A DNA stretch of 64,000 nt, from assembly GCF_050947875.1 (NCBI RefSeq), contig NC_134570.1, forward strand, positions 209,403,750 through 209,467,749, written 5' to 3'. This DNA is from Dermacentor variabilis (Eukaryota > Arthropoda > Arachnida > Ixodida > Ixodidae). A program made the position numbers and the translations under genes. Each line of letters opens with the position of its first letter. Position 1 is the first letter of the stretch. The notes under the pieces were generated by a model. It was not told the origin of the DNA and ran no database searches. It saw only the letters and a program-made list of their open reading frames with translations. Positions 43,546 through 54,342 of this stretch are shown in pieces.

Positions 43546-44154
43546 CAATTTTGGCGGCTCAAGATGACGCCAAAGTTACACACCGTTAGCCGATTGCTGT
43601 ATACATGAAACTATGTCGTACTCTGTCTTTGTTTTCTGGAGGCCCTCTCCAGCTGCTGGGCTTACGCAGGCGTAACATCTATCCCCTAAAACGCATAAAA
43701 ACACTGTCATAGCTTGTGGCACAAGTAGTACACATGTACTGCTTGCAGCAAACACTCCATTATGGGGTACTTGTCTTAAACACAGCTTTTGGCTTATAAC
43801 AAGCACAGATGTCTTCACGGTAATTAAATAAATATAGACGTAACAAGAACAAATACTTTAAGCACTGCCATAGTAGCTGCATCTACTGCATAAGTGACCT
43901 CCTAAGATGTCAGGCCACCGACGCACACAAAGGGTTGAGGTGTCTTCCACAGCTGCGGTTGCCTGCTTCTCAAGTCATCTGACATGAGCAAAAAATACAA
44001 ACGTGGCGCACAAAATTGTTGGTAGCTTAGCAGAGAGCCTTTTATCCGCTTGTCATATGTGGCTTCGACAGCTTCACTGAAATTGGCAGCTTGAAGCACA
44101 CGCGCAAAATCTTCCATTCCATTCGATGCACACTTTACCCCTCCTACGGTATAA
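43546..44154 (-). other. Probable upstream part of the YqaJ gene, unresolved
   Basis: The minus frame 44159-43902 (GMEDFARVLQAANFSEAVEA, then FLLMSDDLRSRQPQLWKTP) looks protein-like and lies upstream of, and on the same strand as, the nuclease. I do not recognise a domain. The frame at 43818-43576 has paired cysteines (CYACVSPA) that might be a decayed SWIM-type finger, but this is weak. Confidence 0.4.
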
Positions 44155-44545
44155 AGCAAGTGTTACGGAAAATAACTGTTTAGTGTTACAGCTGTCTGCA
44201 TTAAAACTAAGAAAGCCTAAGCATTTAACACGAACTAGATTGAAATGGTTTGTACCTAAGGCCCATACAAATTATGGTTGTCAAATGTTGCGCTACGCCC
44301 TCCCGCATTTATTAAAGCGAAAATCTCAATCGATGTACGTATACCTAAACAATGCCAACTTTGCTCTCTTGTGTTTGTTGTCTGAAAATGATTTCATGTT
44401 GTATCTTTGTATGTTCTCGTGTACAACTGTCAAGTCTCTGTAGGGTGCGTTGGCCTCGTCAACCCTTCTCACTGGCATTTTGCCGGCGCATCCAGCACCC
44501 GAAAGATGGTAATAAACGCGTTGTATTTATTGTATCAGCAAGTTA
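44155..44545 (+). mobile_element. CR1-like LINE fragment (last part of ORF2 + 3' UTR)
   Basis: The frame 44165-44443 contains LRKPKHLTRTRLKWFVPKAH then TNYGCQMLRYALPHLLK, matching the ORF2 C-terminus of LINE A (SRTNYGCQMLCNNLPRLLN) and LINE B (SRTNYGSNRLSSRVPSLLN). It is followed by a short 3' UTR with AATAAA at about 44511. It is heavily 5' truncated and inserted in the right half of the DNA transposon. Confidence 0.75.
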
Positions 44546-45338
44546 TTTTATGTCATTTTCTGGCTGCTCCAGTGGCTTATTTGCAGCCAAACCGTTGTGT
44601 ACCCTTGAGGTGCGAGGAACAGCTTCCCCGCCTTCTGCAACTTCTTGCCAGTCAATTTTTTAAACGCTATTCCCTTGTTGTGGATTTGTTCTCGGTACTC
44701 CACTTATGAGGTACGTCAGGGGATTACCTCATAAGATTACCTCATTTTTCCAGAAGCAGCACCCCAATCCTTAGTACTGCTTACAAATGATTTCCTACAT
44801 ACTCGCCAGGAGAGCATTCGCTTCGACCGCCAAGTAGGCGGCCTTCTTGTGACAAGGGTGCTGAAACTGTGTACGATAGCTCTGTTTTCTTCCGACTCCT
44901 GTGGCAGCTGGGCCTCACAAATACCGCATTGTCACTGAAATAAAGGGGGCCATCAGCACTTCCTACATGACTGCTGCAGCCTGACCCCAAAGAATTTTTA
45001 AGGGGAGAGAACAGCGGCACAGGAAGAAAACGATGAGACAGCAGTGCACTTCGTAGCACTGTCCCTTCGTCCCCTTCTTCTAGGGTTGTTTTATCCGCTG
45101 TACTGTAATACCTGCAAGGCAGAAACAGTACTGCCATCTCACATTATACGACGTGGGCGTTGCAGGGCGCCTGACGTAGTAGAAGCACTCTCGCTGGGAG
45201 GAAGTTTTAAAGTCAACATAAGTAAAGATATGCCGCGAAGCGGCAATACGCCCGACAACAGCAGGCTCTGTAATTACAGTAATGCCGCGAAGCCACTGCG
45301 CGTGGTGCAGGCACAGCGAGTCCTACGCGACACCTTGA
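44546..45338. other. Unassigned; possibly more of the DNA transposon
   Basis: The minus strand keeps protein-like stretches in shifting frames (for example HSFSTLVTRRPPTWRSKRML), which could be upstream coding of the nuclease gene, but I cannot assign them. Confidence 0.35.
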
Positions 45339-45593
45339 AACAAGCTACACCTTGTACCGCAAGAGTATATCGGGTTTCCTGATAACCAGTCTGTTTACAT
45401 AAATGAGCACCTCTGCCCTCAGCTCAAGAAGCTGCTAGGCATGACCATTGCTAAGAAAAAAGAAGTAAACTGGCGTTTCGCATGGACTAGGAACGGAAAG
45501 ATTTTCGCACGTCAGACAGACACATCTCCTGTTCTGCGTATTTCGTCTGAATCAGACTTGGACAAAATGCAACGTGCCACCATTGTTAGCTAA
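45339..45593 (+). pseudogene. LINE B ORF1, C-terminal FP-C-type domain only
   Basis: After an in-frame TGA at 45336-45338 the frame reads EYIGFPDNQSVYINEHLCPQ, then NWRFAWTRNGKIFARQ and LRISSESDLDKMQ, ending TAA at 45591-45593. This is the FP-C-like domain that ends ORF1 of many LINEs. The zinc finger and coiled coil are missing, consistent with 5' truncation during reverse transcription. The stop is 43 nt before the ORF2 ATG. Confidence 0.82.
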
Positions 45594-45636
45594 ACGCGAT
45601 TTTGTTATTTGTTCGCACTAATCCTATCTGTTTATA

Positions 45637-48474
45637 ATGGATACACCTGCTGACATTGTAGTGCCGCACGACTGCAACTACTTGAAATTTTTGCACTTGA
45701 ATGCGCAATCTGCAAAGAACAAGTGCGATGAGTTTTCCATGTTTTTAAGCAAATTTTCCTTTCAATTTAATGTGATAATGATTACTGAGACTTGGTACCA
45801 GCAACAGAGTGATGTTCTTCACCTGCCTGGATATCAATCTTTTTTCTTAAACAGGCCTTCCCGTCGCGGAGGCGGCGTGCTGCAGTTAGTATCGAATGAG
45901 TTTTCTTGCACCTTGATCCCTGAGTTTTCTACTATAACGCCTGATTATGAAGTTTTAAGCTTACAGTACAAAAAATACGTTTTTGTGGTTGTATATCGCC
46001 CACCTGATGGAAAGATCGATAACTTTATTACCTTCTTTGAAAGGATTCTCAGCTTCGTGTGTCTAAACGACATGAACCTTTTCGTGGGCGGGGATTTCAA
46101 TGTTAATCTTTTGCAAAGTACTTCGCAATCCCAAGAATTACAACTACTCCTCCACTCTTTTTATTGCAGGAATGTTATTACAGAGCCTACACGTGTAAGT
46201 CATACATCTCAAACACTACTCGATCTATTCATCACTAACTGTTCTGAAGATACCACCAAATCAGGAGTGATTGTAGCTGATATGAGCGATCATTTGCCGA
46301 TATACATGTTCTGTAGGCTTCATCAGGTTTCAAAACCAGTGCGTCAGTCTCAGTCATTTGTTTTCCAGGAAATTAATTACAAAACACTAAACACTTTCCG
46401 GCAAAAAATTAATAATATTGATTGGACTTCGGTGCTTCTATGTCAGGAGGCTGATGATGCATATGATAAACTGATGCGCTCCCTTAAGGAAGCGTATGAC
46501 AACTCCTTTAAATATATAAGAGTAAAGAAGTCAACTAGAAAACGGAAACCGTGGCTTAATGACGAATGCCTTAGGATGATCCTTGAGAAGGATTCACTAT
46601 ATCATAAGTTTGTCAGAACAAGGAACCCTGATGATCTTGCAAGCTTTAAGAAATATCGGAACTATGTTACGAAATATACACGAAATGCAAAAAAGCTGTA
46701 TTACGAGAACCTATTTCAAGAGGTGAGTAATCAGAGCAGTCTAATATGGCGCGAAATTAAAAAGCTTTTGCATTCTGATGTCCACAATAGTGTTGACTTT
46801 GAACTTGCACTTGAAGATAGAACGCTAAGAGGCAAAGAATTAGCAAATATGTTTAATGATTACTTCACAAGTCTGGAAAAAAGTACTCACGACATAGCAG
46901 TAACCAAGTATTTGGGCACACGGAACGCACATACAGCTTTCCTTAAACCTACAGATCCATACGAAGTTTATGCAATTTTCATGTCACTAAAAAATAGTAA
47001 ATCCCGCGATGTGAACGGATTTCAAATAAGACCTATTAAGTTTGTGCTTGATCTCTTGCTCCCAGTACTTACTCATATTTTTAACCTATCGCTGTCAACT
47101 GGAATTTTTCCTAGAAAAATGCAACACGCGAAAGTTACAGTCCTATTTAAATCCGGTGACAAAAATAAGCTGTCAAATTACAGGCCAGTATCAGTACTGC
47201 CTGTCCTATCCAAGGGACTAGAAAAAGTTATTTGTAAAAGACTAAAGTCATTTTGTGATAAACATTCCATCATATCAAATAAACAATTTGGGTTCCGTGT
47301 GGGAATGTCAACTGAATTGGCTCTGCTAACCCAAAAAGAGTTCATTTTAAATGGTTTTGAACATAAAGAACTAACGCTAGGAATTTTCGTAGACTACTCG
47401 AAAGCATTTGATAGGCTAAATCATCAGACTTTGCTTACTAAACTAGAACATTATGGGTTTCGGGGCATTTCTCTCAAACTATTACAATCCTATCTTAATC
47501 ACAGAAAACAACTAGTTTCGATTTCGTCAGAAGATTCACGTCTCCAGGAAATTACACAGGGCGTTCCCCAAGGAAGTATACTAGGGCCAGTATTGTTTAA
47601 TATATATGTTAACGACATTGTCAACATTTCTAATGACGCTAACTTCATCATTTATGCAGACGACACCAGCCTATTCTTTCAGTCTCTCAATATCAGCGAT
47701 CTCTCGTTGTTGGCAAATACCACACTAGAACATTTGGCCGAATGGAGCAAGGTTAACGCTCTCAAATTAAATATTAGAAAAACAAAAGCTGTTATTTTTG
47801 CACCTCCACAAAAACATCTGAGTGAAGACATACTGTTGCAGGTTGGCTCTGATATAATTGAAGTTGTTCCTAACGTTAAAACTTTGGGTGTTATATTTAA
47901 TCAAAAACTAACGTGGAATGAACATGTGGAACTTATTGCATCCCGTTTAGCCTAAGCTTGCGGCGTGCTTTGTAGACTCCGTGAGACGATACCATCTAAA
48001 GTTAAGCTGATCCTTTATAACGCACTATTCTCATCTCATTTAATGTATTGCCACCTTGTGTGGGGTACCACGTCAAAAGAAAATATCAATAAATTATTAC
48101 TACTCCAAAAAAAGGCTGTTCGTCATATTGCAAACGCGCCATTCGACGCACATACATCTGAATTATTTTCAAAGTATAATATCATTTGTCTAGTAAGTTT
48201 ATATAACGTTAACCTTGCCCTAAAATACCAGAGCTACTTTAAGTATAACAACGAAGCGTTCTTGCGGTTGTGCAACCTAATAGAACCAATAGATATATCG
48301 TATAACATTAGGGAAAGAAAGAGATGGCAGCTACCATTTTCCCGCACTAATTATGGATCAAATCGGCTATCCAGTCGCGTCCCATCCTTATTAAATAAAC
48401 TTCATGAAAACGGTATAGAGATAACTGACACTACTAGGAAAACATTACGAGACTTCCTAATTCAAACTGAGTAA
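45637..48474 (+). pseudogene. LINE B ORF2: endonuclease + reverse transcriptase, one nonsense codon
   Basis: It is a 945-codon frame broken only by TAA at 47953-47955. Endonuclease motifs are intact: LHLNAQSA, MITETWY, VYRPPDG, GGDFNVN, TLLDLFIT and SDHLPIY, covering the Asn, Glu, Tyr, Asp/Asn, Asp and Asp/His active-site positions. RT motifs are intact: YRPVSVLP, IFVDYSKAFD, QGVPQGSILGP and YADDTSLF (catalytic Asp pair, about 47662), then KTKAVIFAP and KTLGVIF. After the stop the same frame continues YNALFSSHLMYCHLVWG and the C-terminal domain to 48474. The ATG at 45637 is the first in frame. The protein would act in target-primed reverse transcription. With the stop after the RT core, a truncated protein of 772 residues would keep both catalytic domains. 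Confidence 0.92.
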
Positions 48475-48935
48475 TTATTATTTTTTTAACGTTACTTTGG
48501 CTAGGGGAAGTCACTACTTGGCTCCTTTAAATTAGGTAGTTTTTCATTTTGATGGCATTTTCGCATATAGGATGTAACCTGCAAGAAATTTACGCACATC
48601 TTCATTTGCTATCTATGTTTCTGCATGTCAAGAAAACGTTCTATGATGAATTTTACAGCAGTTGAAAATAAATATGTATTTCTGTTATATAGTGTATATT
48701 CATATATGTCATTTGTACTGTATCATCTTGTATCACTGATTGTACATTTAGCCTCACAAGTTTTTCACTTATACATTTGTGTACTAAAGTGTACAAACAT
48801 TATTCTGTCCCCGTTGTCATAGATAGGGGCAAGAACCTTGTCAAGACTGCAAAAAAGCAGCTTTTAGTTCTTGTCCTAGTGTTCATTTTTTGTAAATGAA
48901 TGAATGCTAAATAAAAAAAAATAAAGATTGATAAA
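48475..48935 (+). other. 3' UTR and tail of LINE B
   Basis: AT-rich sequence; a short near-repeat (GGCAAGAACCTTGTCA with AGTTCTTGTCCTAG) at 48828-48880 could form a small stem. It ends in A-rich sequence with AATAAA. Confidence 0.65.
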
Positions 48936-49980
48936 ACACGGCGAAAACTGCGGCTTTCTGGTTACTCATTTTGTTGATGCGCGCAAGTATGGAACACAGG
49001 CCTTAAGCCGGACAACAAGCCCATGATACGTGTACGACACGTCAACACCAGAATCTTGCGTGTGTTCTTTCCTGCGGGTGACTTTAAATCGCTCTTTCAA
49101 AGCAGCACGTTGCTAGTTTGTCAGAAAGACCTACACAGCAGCCCGACAGTGCAAAACAAAGCAAGTACAGCACAGCGAGCACCGACGCAGAGTGTTTCTC
49201 CATCGCTACGCGTGCGCTTAACCTATTCTATTTTGAAATCGGTTAACATGCCCAACCGAAGTCCACTTTTACGTTGCGCAGGAATAATTCACTGACACAG
49301 ATGGCGGGATGACGTAGCTTTCGGTGACGAGCTTGTATGCCTTTCGCTGACATTTCGTGGTCGCTGTGAACTGCGACACATACACATGAACTTGCGCCTT
49401 CCGAAGCGGCGGCGACTTGGTCAAATCCCTCTCCTATGAACGCATCGAACACACGATGTCACTAATTTTGACGCAGTCCCGTCCAAACCGTGCCTCATAT
49501 CCAGCTTTCCTGGACACGTACCAACTAGCGCCCCAAGCGGCCCCGGCACGAAGCTAGCGCGTTTTCAATGGAACGAGCGGGTTTTTCGCGCATAACAAAA
49601 GCTGCAGGTCGATTATCCAAAAACGCAGGCGACAGACGTGTTCTGGAAGACAATCCACACGATCCAAATGCAGTGATCACGTTATGGCACGTAAGAATTT
49701 TGTTCCCACAGCGGTTAAAGGTTTAGCAATGGAAGCCTATGGAAACGACGAAAATTTGTACTCGATTTTCGAGGCACGAACGGTGCCTGTAATTAACCTA
49801 CGACGTCTATCGTAATACGCAGTGCAGCGTATGTAGTCCGGAGACTCAGCTTTCGATTGATGCCTATCTCGACTCTCCACACATGGCGCAACACTGTTCC
49901 CAAAAGCGTTTTTTTGTAACACTGTCGTAAAAATTCATGTGGTATCTATAAAAAGATGATCGTACCACAGCGCAAACCCT
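48936..49980. other. Unassigned stretch
   Basis: Mixed composition and short frames only. No domain recognised on either strand. Confidence 0.4.
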
Positions 49981-50066
49981 TGGAAGCCGTGGCCGAGCGG
50001 TAGAATTGCGCGCACCTTTAGTCACGCTTCGCGGTGCCCGCGGTTCGATTCTCGCTTCGGACTTTT
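49981..50066 (+). mobile_element. Ser/Leu-tRNA-like SINE head (pol III promoter)
   Basis: It contains a box A (TGGCCGAGCGG, about 49990) and a box B (GGTTCGATTCT, about 50042) at tRNA-like spacing, followed by a T run (about 50064-50073) that would terminate pol III. The acceptor and T stems pair poorly, so this is a tRNA-derived head rather than a functional tRNA gene. It differs from the other SINE family in this window (box A TAGCTCAATTGG). Confidence 0.65.
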
Positions 50067-50265
50067 TTTTTTTCCGCATAGGGCGTAGTTTTGTAGTCTC
50101 TCACTAGATGGCAGAAACACGAAACCCAACATTTGCTTTCGGTTCTGGTTTTTCAGCGGCGCAGTTTTTTTTTACAGCCGCATAGGACTTAGTTTTATAG
50201 TCTGCCACCAGATGGAAGAAACAGAAAACTCATGATTTGCTTTCGGTTCTGGTTTTCCAGTCGTT
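50067..50265 (+). repeat. Two tandem copies of a 104-bp unit after the tRNA-like head
   Basis: CCGCATAGG starts at 50074 and again at 50178. Both copies then have TTAGTTTTRTAGTCT-like, CAGATGGAAGAAAC-like and TTTGCTTTCGGTTCTGGTTT motifs. The two units look like a duplicated SINE body. Confidence 0.8.
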
Positions 50266-51014
50266 CTCTTGAAATATTATGTTTTCTATTTTTCCTTCCT
50301 AAAACACATCAATGTCGTGTTCATTTGTTAAGTCATCGCATTTATGAAGGTTTTATTCATTGCACATCATAACTAGAAGCTTGCACAAAGCTTTGTGCTA
50401 TGCAAAAAAAAAAAAAAAACTTTCGTGCTTTGTAGCGTGGAACCTGGGAGAACAAAATGGCCATTCTTATTGCGTCCTTCTGGAAGGTGCGTTTTCTTCG
50501 ACTTTCCCCTGTCCTTAATGGCACATACTCCGAGCGAATGAGGTCCACCTGGGCCACAATGCCACCCGGTGGCCAGTGCCATTCCTATGCAACATTCGTG
50601 CGGAACAAAGTGTCTGCTAAGCTGAGTCGCTGCCCGAACGTTAATTATTTCTAAAGATTCATCCAATTAAGACATGCACCAAATAGGAGAAGATGTGCAG
50701 CGTGCGGATTAATAGCTACTGGTAATGTGTTCCCTACAGCCAAGTGGTATGAATCCGTAGGTGTGGCCGTAAAAAAACAATTTGAATAAATGTCCCTTGC
50801 TGTGTCTGCCCCGGTCGCTCTACAGAGAAGCTAGCTTGGCTAGCCGTCAGTATTTAGGATCAAAATATGGCGTCGCTCGTTCGGTGCAGTTGCTTTCAAT
50901 GCGAAGCATTCTTTGGTGAGTGCCCCAATGATCTGGTAGCAACATCGTGCGAAATCGTGTCTGTAACGCCAAAAAACTTGACGCATTTCCCATATGAATA
51001 CGTAGGTCTTTATA
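50266..51014. other. Unassigned stretch with a poly-A tract
   Basis: A 16-base A run at about 50405-50420 breaks otherwise ordinary sequence. No gene recognised. Confidence 0.4.
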
Positions 51015-52135
51015 AAAAGGGGTGGGGCGGTCAACTTGAAATTGGAAGTGGCGTCAGCATAAAATTGGCCGTAATACAGGGATTGGTCAAGTTGAATGTG
51101 GTAGTGGTATGGGAGTGGCCCAGCCTAAATTTGGGGTGAAATGGTAGTGAGTCAAGCTGAATGTGAGGCTGATATGGGGGTGGCTAAACCTAAATTTGAG
51201 GTGATATAGGGATGGGTAAGCCTAAGTTTGGGGGAATATGGGGGGTGGGCCATCCTGGATTTGGAGAGGATACGGGGGTGGGAGAACCTAAATTTGGGAG
51301 GGATATGGGGGGTGGGCCACCCTAACCATGGGGCTGATATGGGGCTGGGCGAAGCTGAATCGGAGGTGATACGGGGGTGGGCTAACCTAAATGTGGGAGT
51401 GATTTGCGGTGGGCCATCCTAAATTTGAGGTGATAGAGGGGTGGGCTAGGCTAAGTTTGGGGCTGATATGGGGGTGGGCCAACCTAAATTTGGGGCTGAC
51501 ATGGGGATGGGCTAACCTAAATTTGGGGCTGACATGGGGATGGGCTAACCTAACCGTGGGGGTGATGCGCGGCTGGGCCAAGCTGAATTGGAGGGTAAAA
51601 TATGGGTGGACTAACCTTAGTTGGTGGGCGATTTGCGGTGGGCCATCCTAAATTTGAGGTGATCGAGGGGTGGGCCAGCGTTAGTTTGGGGCTGATATGG
51701 GGATGGGCCAACCTAGATTTTCGGGTGGTATTGGAGTGGGCCAATCTAAATTTGGTGGTGTTGTGGAGGCGGGCCAATCTGTATTTGGGGGTGATATGGG
51801 ATTGGTCCTACCTAAATGTGGGAGCAATCTCGGGGTCGGCCAATTTGAATTTGGGGGTGATATAGGGGTGGGCCAACCTAAATTTTGGGGTGCGTCGGCT
51901 CGAAATTTGGAGGACGATTTATGGAAATTCGTCTGTGGACCAACTTGAAAATTAGGGGTGGACCAATTGAAATTCGGGGTTGAGCCAACTTGAAGTTTAA
52001 GACTGGACAAAAAGAAAATCGGGCGTGGCCGACTTTAAACTTGAGGGTGGGCCAATTTAAATTTGAGGGTTTGCCAACTTGAAATTTGGGGGTGGGCCTA
52101 CTTAATGTTTGGGGTGGGCCAATTGAAATTTGGGG
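51015..52135. repeat. G-rich minisatellite, unit about 33 bp, about 1.1 kb
   Basis: The array repeats variants of GGGTGGGCCAACCTAAATTT plus GGGGGTGATATG-like sequence. Two adjacent units near 51475-51545 are almost identical, while the edges (from about 51895) drift to a shorter AACTTGAAATTTGGGGGTGG form. Because 33 is a multiple of three, several frames on both strands read through as 11-residue repeats (NLNLGLTWGWA on plus). I treat these as artefacts. The plus strand is strongly G-rich, with frequent GGGG and GGGTGGG runs. Confidence 0.92.
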
Positions 52136-53796
52136 GCCTGTTTACGAATAGTTAGACAACACCAGTGGTGTTTCTGCATATTTTTCATCATCGCAAAGTA
52201 CGTACATCAATAATTGTTACCTATATCCCTCAAGGTGAGCTACCACTCGAGCCTTCCCAGCCCACTGAGCTAATGATGTCACGGGAGTGCTCTCATCGTG
52301 ACGACTGCGACGTTCAATGTGGAGATCCACAAAAACAAATCGCAGACCGAGCTGAACATTTTCACACCAATGACATCGCTAACACTACTCGCTCGTGCTA
52401 GACGCAACTCAAGCTTACAACGATCATAATTCAACTTTCAATCTCACGCTAGTCGACACGTTCTCAGTGCAGAATTTCGTCAATCATCTGAATAGAAACC
52501 ATGCCGGATGTTTTACTGTTATGTTGGGCCGTTTTTCACGAAAGCCTTCTCCCACAAAGACAATACATTTTTGAGATTGACGAGGCAAGCTAGTACGTAA
52601 CTCATACGAAGCAAACGTATAAAGGGTTACAGTGATTTCTCAAAAAATATGTTAGGTAAATAAGATTTCAGATGGTATTATTTCGACCGGGCATGACAAT
52701 GATTTCTTCCCACCTGTCACAGTGCTTTCACCGAAAACCTAATCATTTTTCTCAAACGCGTTGCCCCAATACTACATGTGCTGAATGTACAAAAGTGCGG
52801 TGCGTGGTCACAGCTTCAAAGCCAGTCTATTTTGTGTACTGTTGTTGATATTGTAGTAATGTGGAGTTTTTCTCTTCATAAGAGCACAAAAAGAGAAAAA
52901 ATATATTACAGATAGTAGCTGAGTGCAAAGCACATTGGAAGATCTGAAACCAGCAATTATTTTTAATTTGCGGGTTGGTCTTCTCTGCTGGTAGATCGCT
53001 GTCCGATCACTTCAACGCATTTTGTTTGCATTTTGCAAAAACAGATACTACCATTTCATTGCGAGGACCATTATGCCATTCACACGCACAATAAGGACAC
53101 CAGATAATTGACACTATCAGTTTATAAACTGATATTGTTTTGCTAATTTCAGTGTAGCGTGGTGTCTGCGAACGGAGTATTTTCTTAGTATCAGTCCAGT
53201 GTTAGCAGTGAGAAGCAGTTTGGTCTATCATCTCCGTGAGGCCATACTAGCCATTGTAGCGCTTTACTCTAGGCCAAGTGCTAAAAACTTGGTGTGGTTC
53301 GTCCTTTCCGCAGGTCGTCCATCCATTCTGTTATGGTGGCCATCAACGTTGCGTCCGTCAGGCCTCCTCCTCATTTTAGCTTCACCATCGCGAGAGTGGG
53401 CAGAGAAAGGAAGCCTTCTTCACAATCAGCCCCAGCGGGGTTCCACCACTCGTAACTGCTGCAATTTGCATTCAGTGGCTGGGCATGCTAACTACATCCT
53501 TTATTTCACAATGGCTAGCGCGCGCAGAAAAAGTAGAGCTGTGGTCGCTATCACTACCACGAACCCATGTCATTGCAGATGTAAGTACGTGGAGGGGCTG
53601 GGCATGCTAACTTCTGCGCTACGACCTGCCGCCGCCACCTCAGATTTTCTATGCATACCTGCGTCTTGTTTCTATCGCACACGCATGCAGGACAAACGCG
53701 GATAAGTAATTGGATTAGATTGGGAAAACGTTTATTGAGTCTGCAGTAAAGCGCGAAGGCGCGCTTCGGACGTGGCCTCCGTCGTCATCGTGGCGG
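52136..53796. other. Unassigned stretch
   Basis: No recognisable gene. The frame at 53199-53705 is open for 168 codons but has no domain. GGCTGGGCATGCTAAC occurs at about 53480 and again at 53600, and a GTAAGT donor-like site lies at about 53581, so spliced non-coding or UTR sequence is possible but unsupported. Confidence 0.35.
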
Positions 53797-54342
53797 TGTT
53801 AGGAATGGCCGTACGGGGTGGCAACGCGACGTGCCAGCTTTCAGCCCGCAGCACGTGTTCCAATCCCACCAGACGGGGCGCACTTCAGAGAACTGCGGAT
53901 GACCAGCAGCCACGTGGCGCGCGGTCAACTCAGGAATGTGGTACTCGGCTGCGCCACCCGAGACAAAGCAGAGTTCTACGAAGTCCTCTGACGTCGGCTC
54001 CGGAACCTTTTCCCCTGTGCGTGTGTGCGGCACGTGTTTGTGAGCCCTCCGCCAGAAGGGCTGGTCCACGGGGTCATCGAACGGTGACGTCGATGACGTC
54101 GAACTATGACGTCGAGCGGAGAGCTTATAAGCAGCGTTTACCGGCTGCTAGAGCGTGCTCGTCGTCGGGAGCTGAGTGCTCGTTGTCATGCTAGAAATGT
54201 ACTAGTGAGCTGTGTGCTCGTAAGCTGTTTGCTGTATGATTGTCTTGCGGGCTCCATATGGGAGTCGCGCTAAACTGCCAATGTATCTTGCTTAATATGT
54301 TAATATATAAATAAATCCTGCTCGCGTAGTCCTGTCGCCACA
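53797..54342 (+). repeat. Candidate solo LTR (or unrelated 3' flank), 546 bp
   Basis: The segment begins TGTTAGG and ends CGCCACA. It has a TATA-like CTTATAAGC at about 54125 and an ATAAATAAAT polyadenylation-type signal at about 54308, the promoter-to-signal spacing expected of an LTR. No partner LTR or flanking duplication is visible. It lies directly at the 3' end of the I-like LINE, so it may instead be that LINE's 3' flank. Confidence 0.3.

Larger units (their letters stand above)
41640..45338. mobile_element. ISL2EU-like DNA transposon (transposase + YqaJ nuclease), decayed
   Basis: A DDE transposase gene on the plus strand (41660-42860) and a YqaJ-type nuclease gene on the minus strand (about 43545-42870) converge tail to tail. 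Transposons of the ISL2EU (IS4EU) group are known to carry this pair. Both genes are broken. A CR1-like LINE fragment (44155-44545) lies within the right half and LINE B starts at 45339, so the right end is probably destroyed. The terminal inverted repeats were not found and the outer limits are approximate. Confidence 0.7.
45339..48935 (+). mobile_element. CR1-like LINE B, well preserved, 5' truncated in ORF1
   Basis: It contains the C-terminal end of ORF1, a 43-nt gap, a full-length ORF2 with one stop codon, and a 3' UTR ending AAATAAAAAAAAATAAAGATTG at about 48909-48930. Compared with LINE A it has almost no lesions, so it inserted much later or belongs to a younger lineage. It interrupts or abuts the right end of the ISL2EU-like transposon. 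Confidence 0.9.

Noticed and set aside
51015..52135. Regular repeats suggested a CRISPR array or a repeat-rich protein gene (11-residue NLNLGLTWGWA repeats).
   Set aside because: Units are contiguous without unique spacers and the genome is eukaryotic. The peptide repeats follow from a period divisible by three and appear on both strands, so they are not evidence of coding.
53199..53705. A 168-codon open frame as a host gene.
   Set aside because: No recognisable domain, mixed low-quality composition and an internal repeated 16-mer; insufficient support.
54191..54342. The long minus frame (to 54191) read as one 315-residue protein.
   Set aside because: Only the first part is RNase H. The rest runs through out-of-frame LINE sequence and then an LTR-like segment; the true C-terminus with the zinc knuckle is in another frame.
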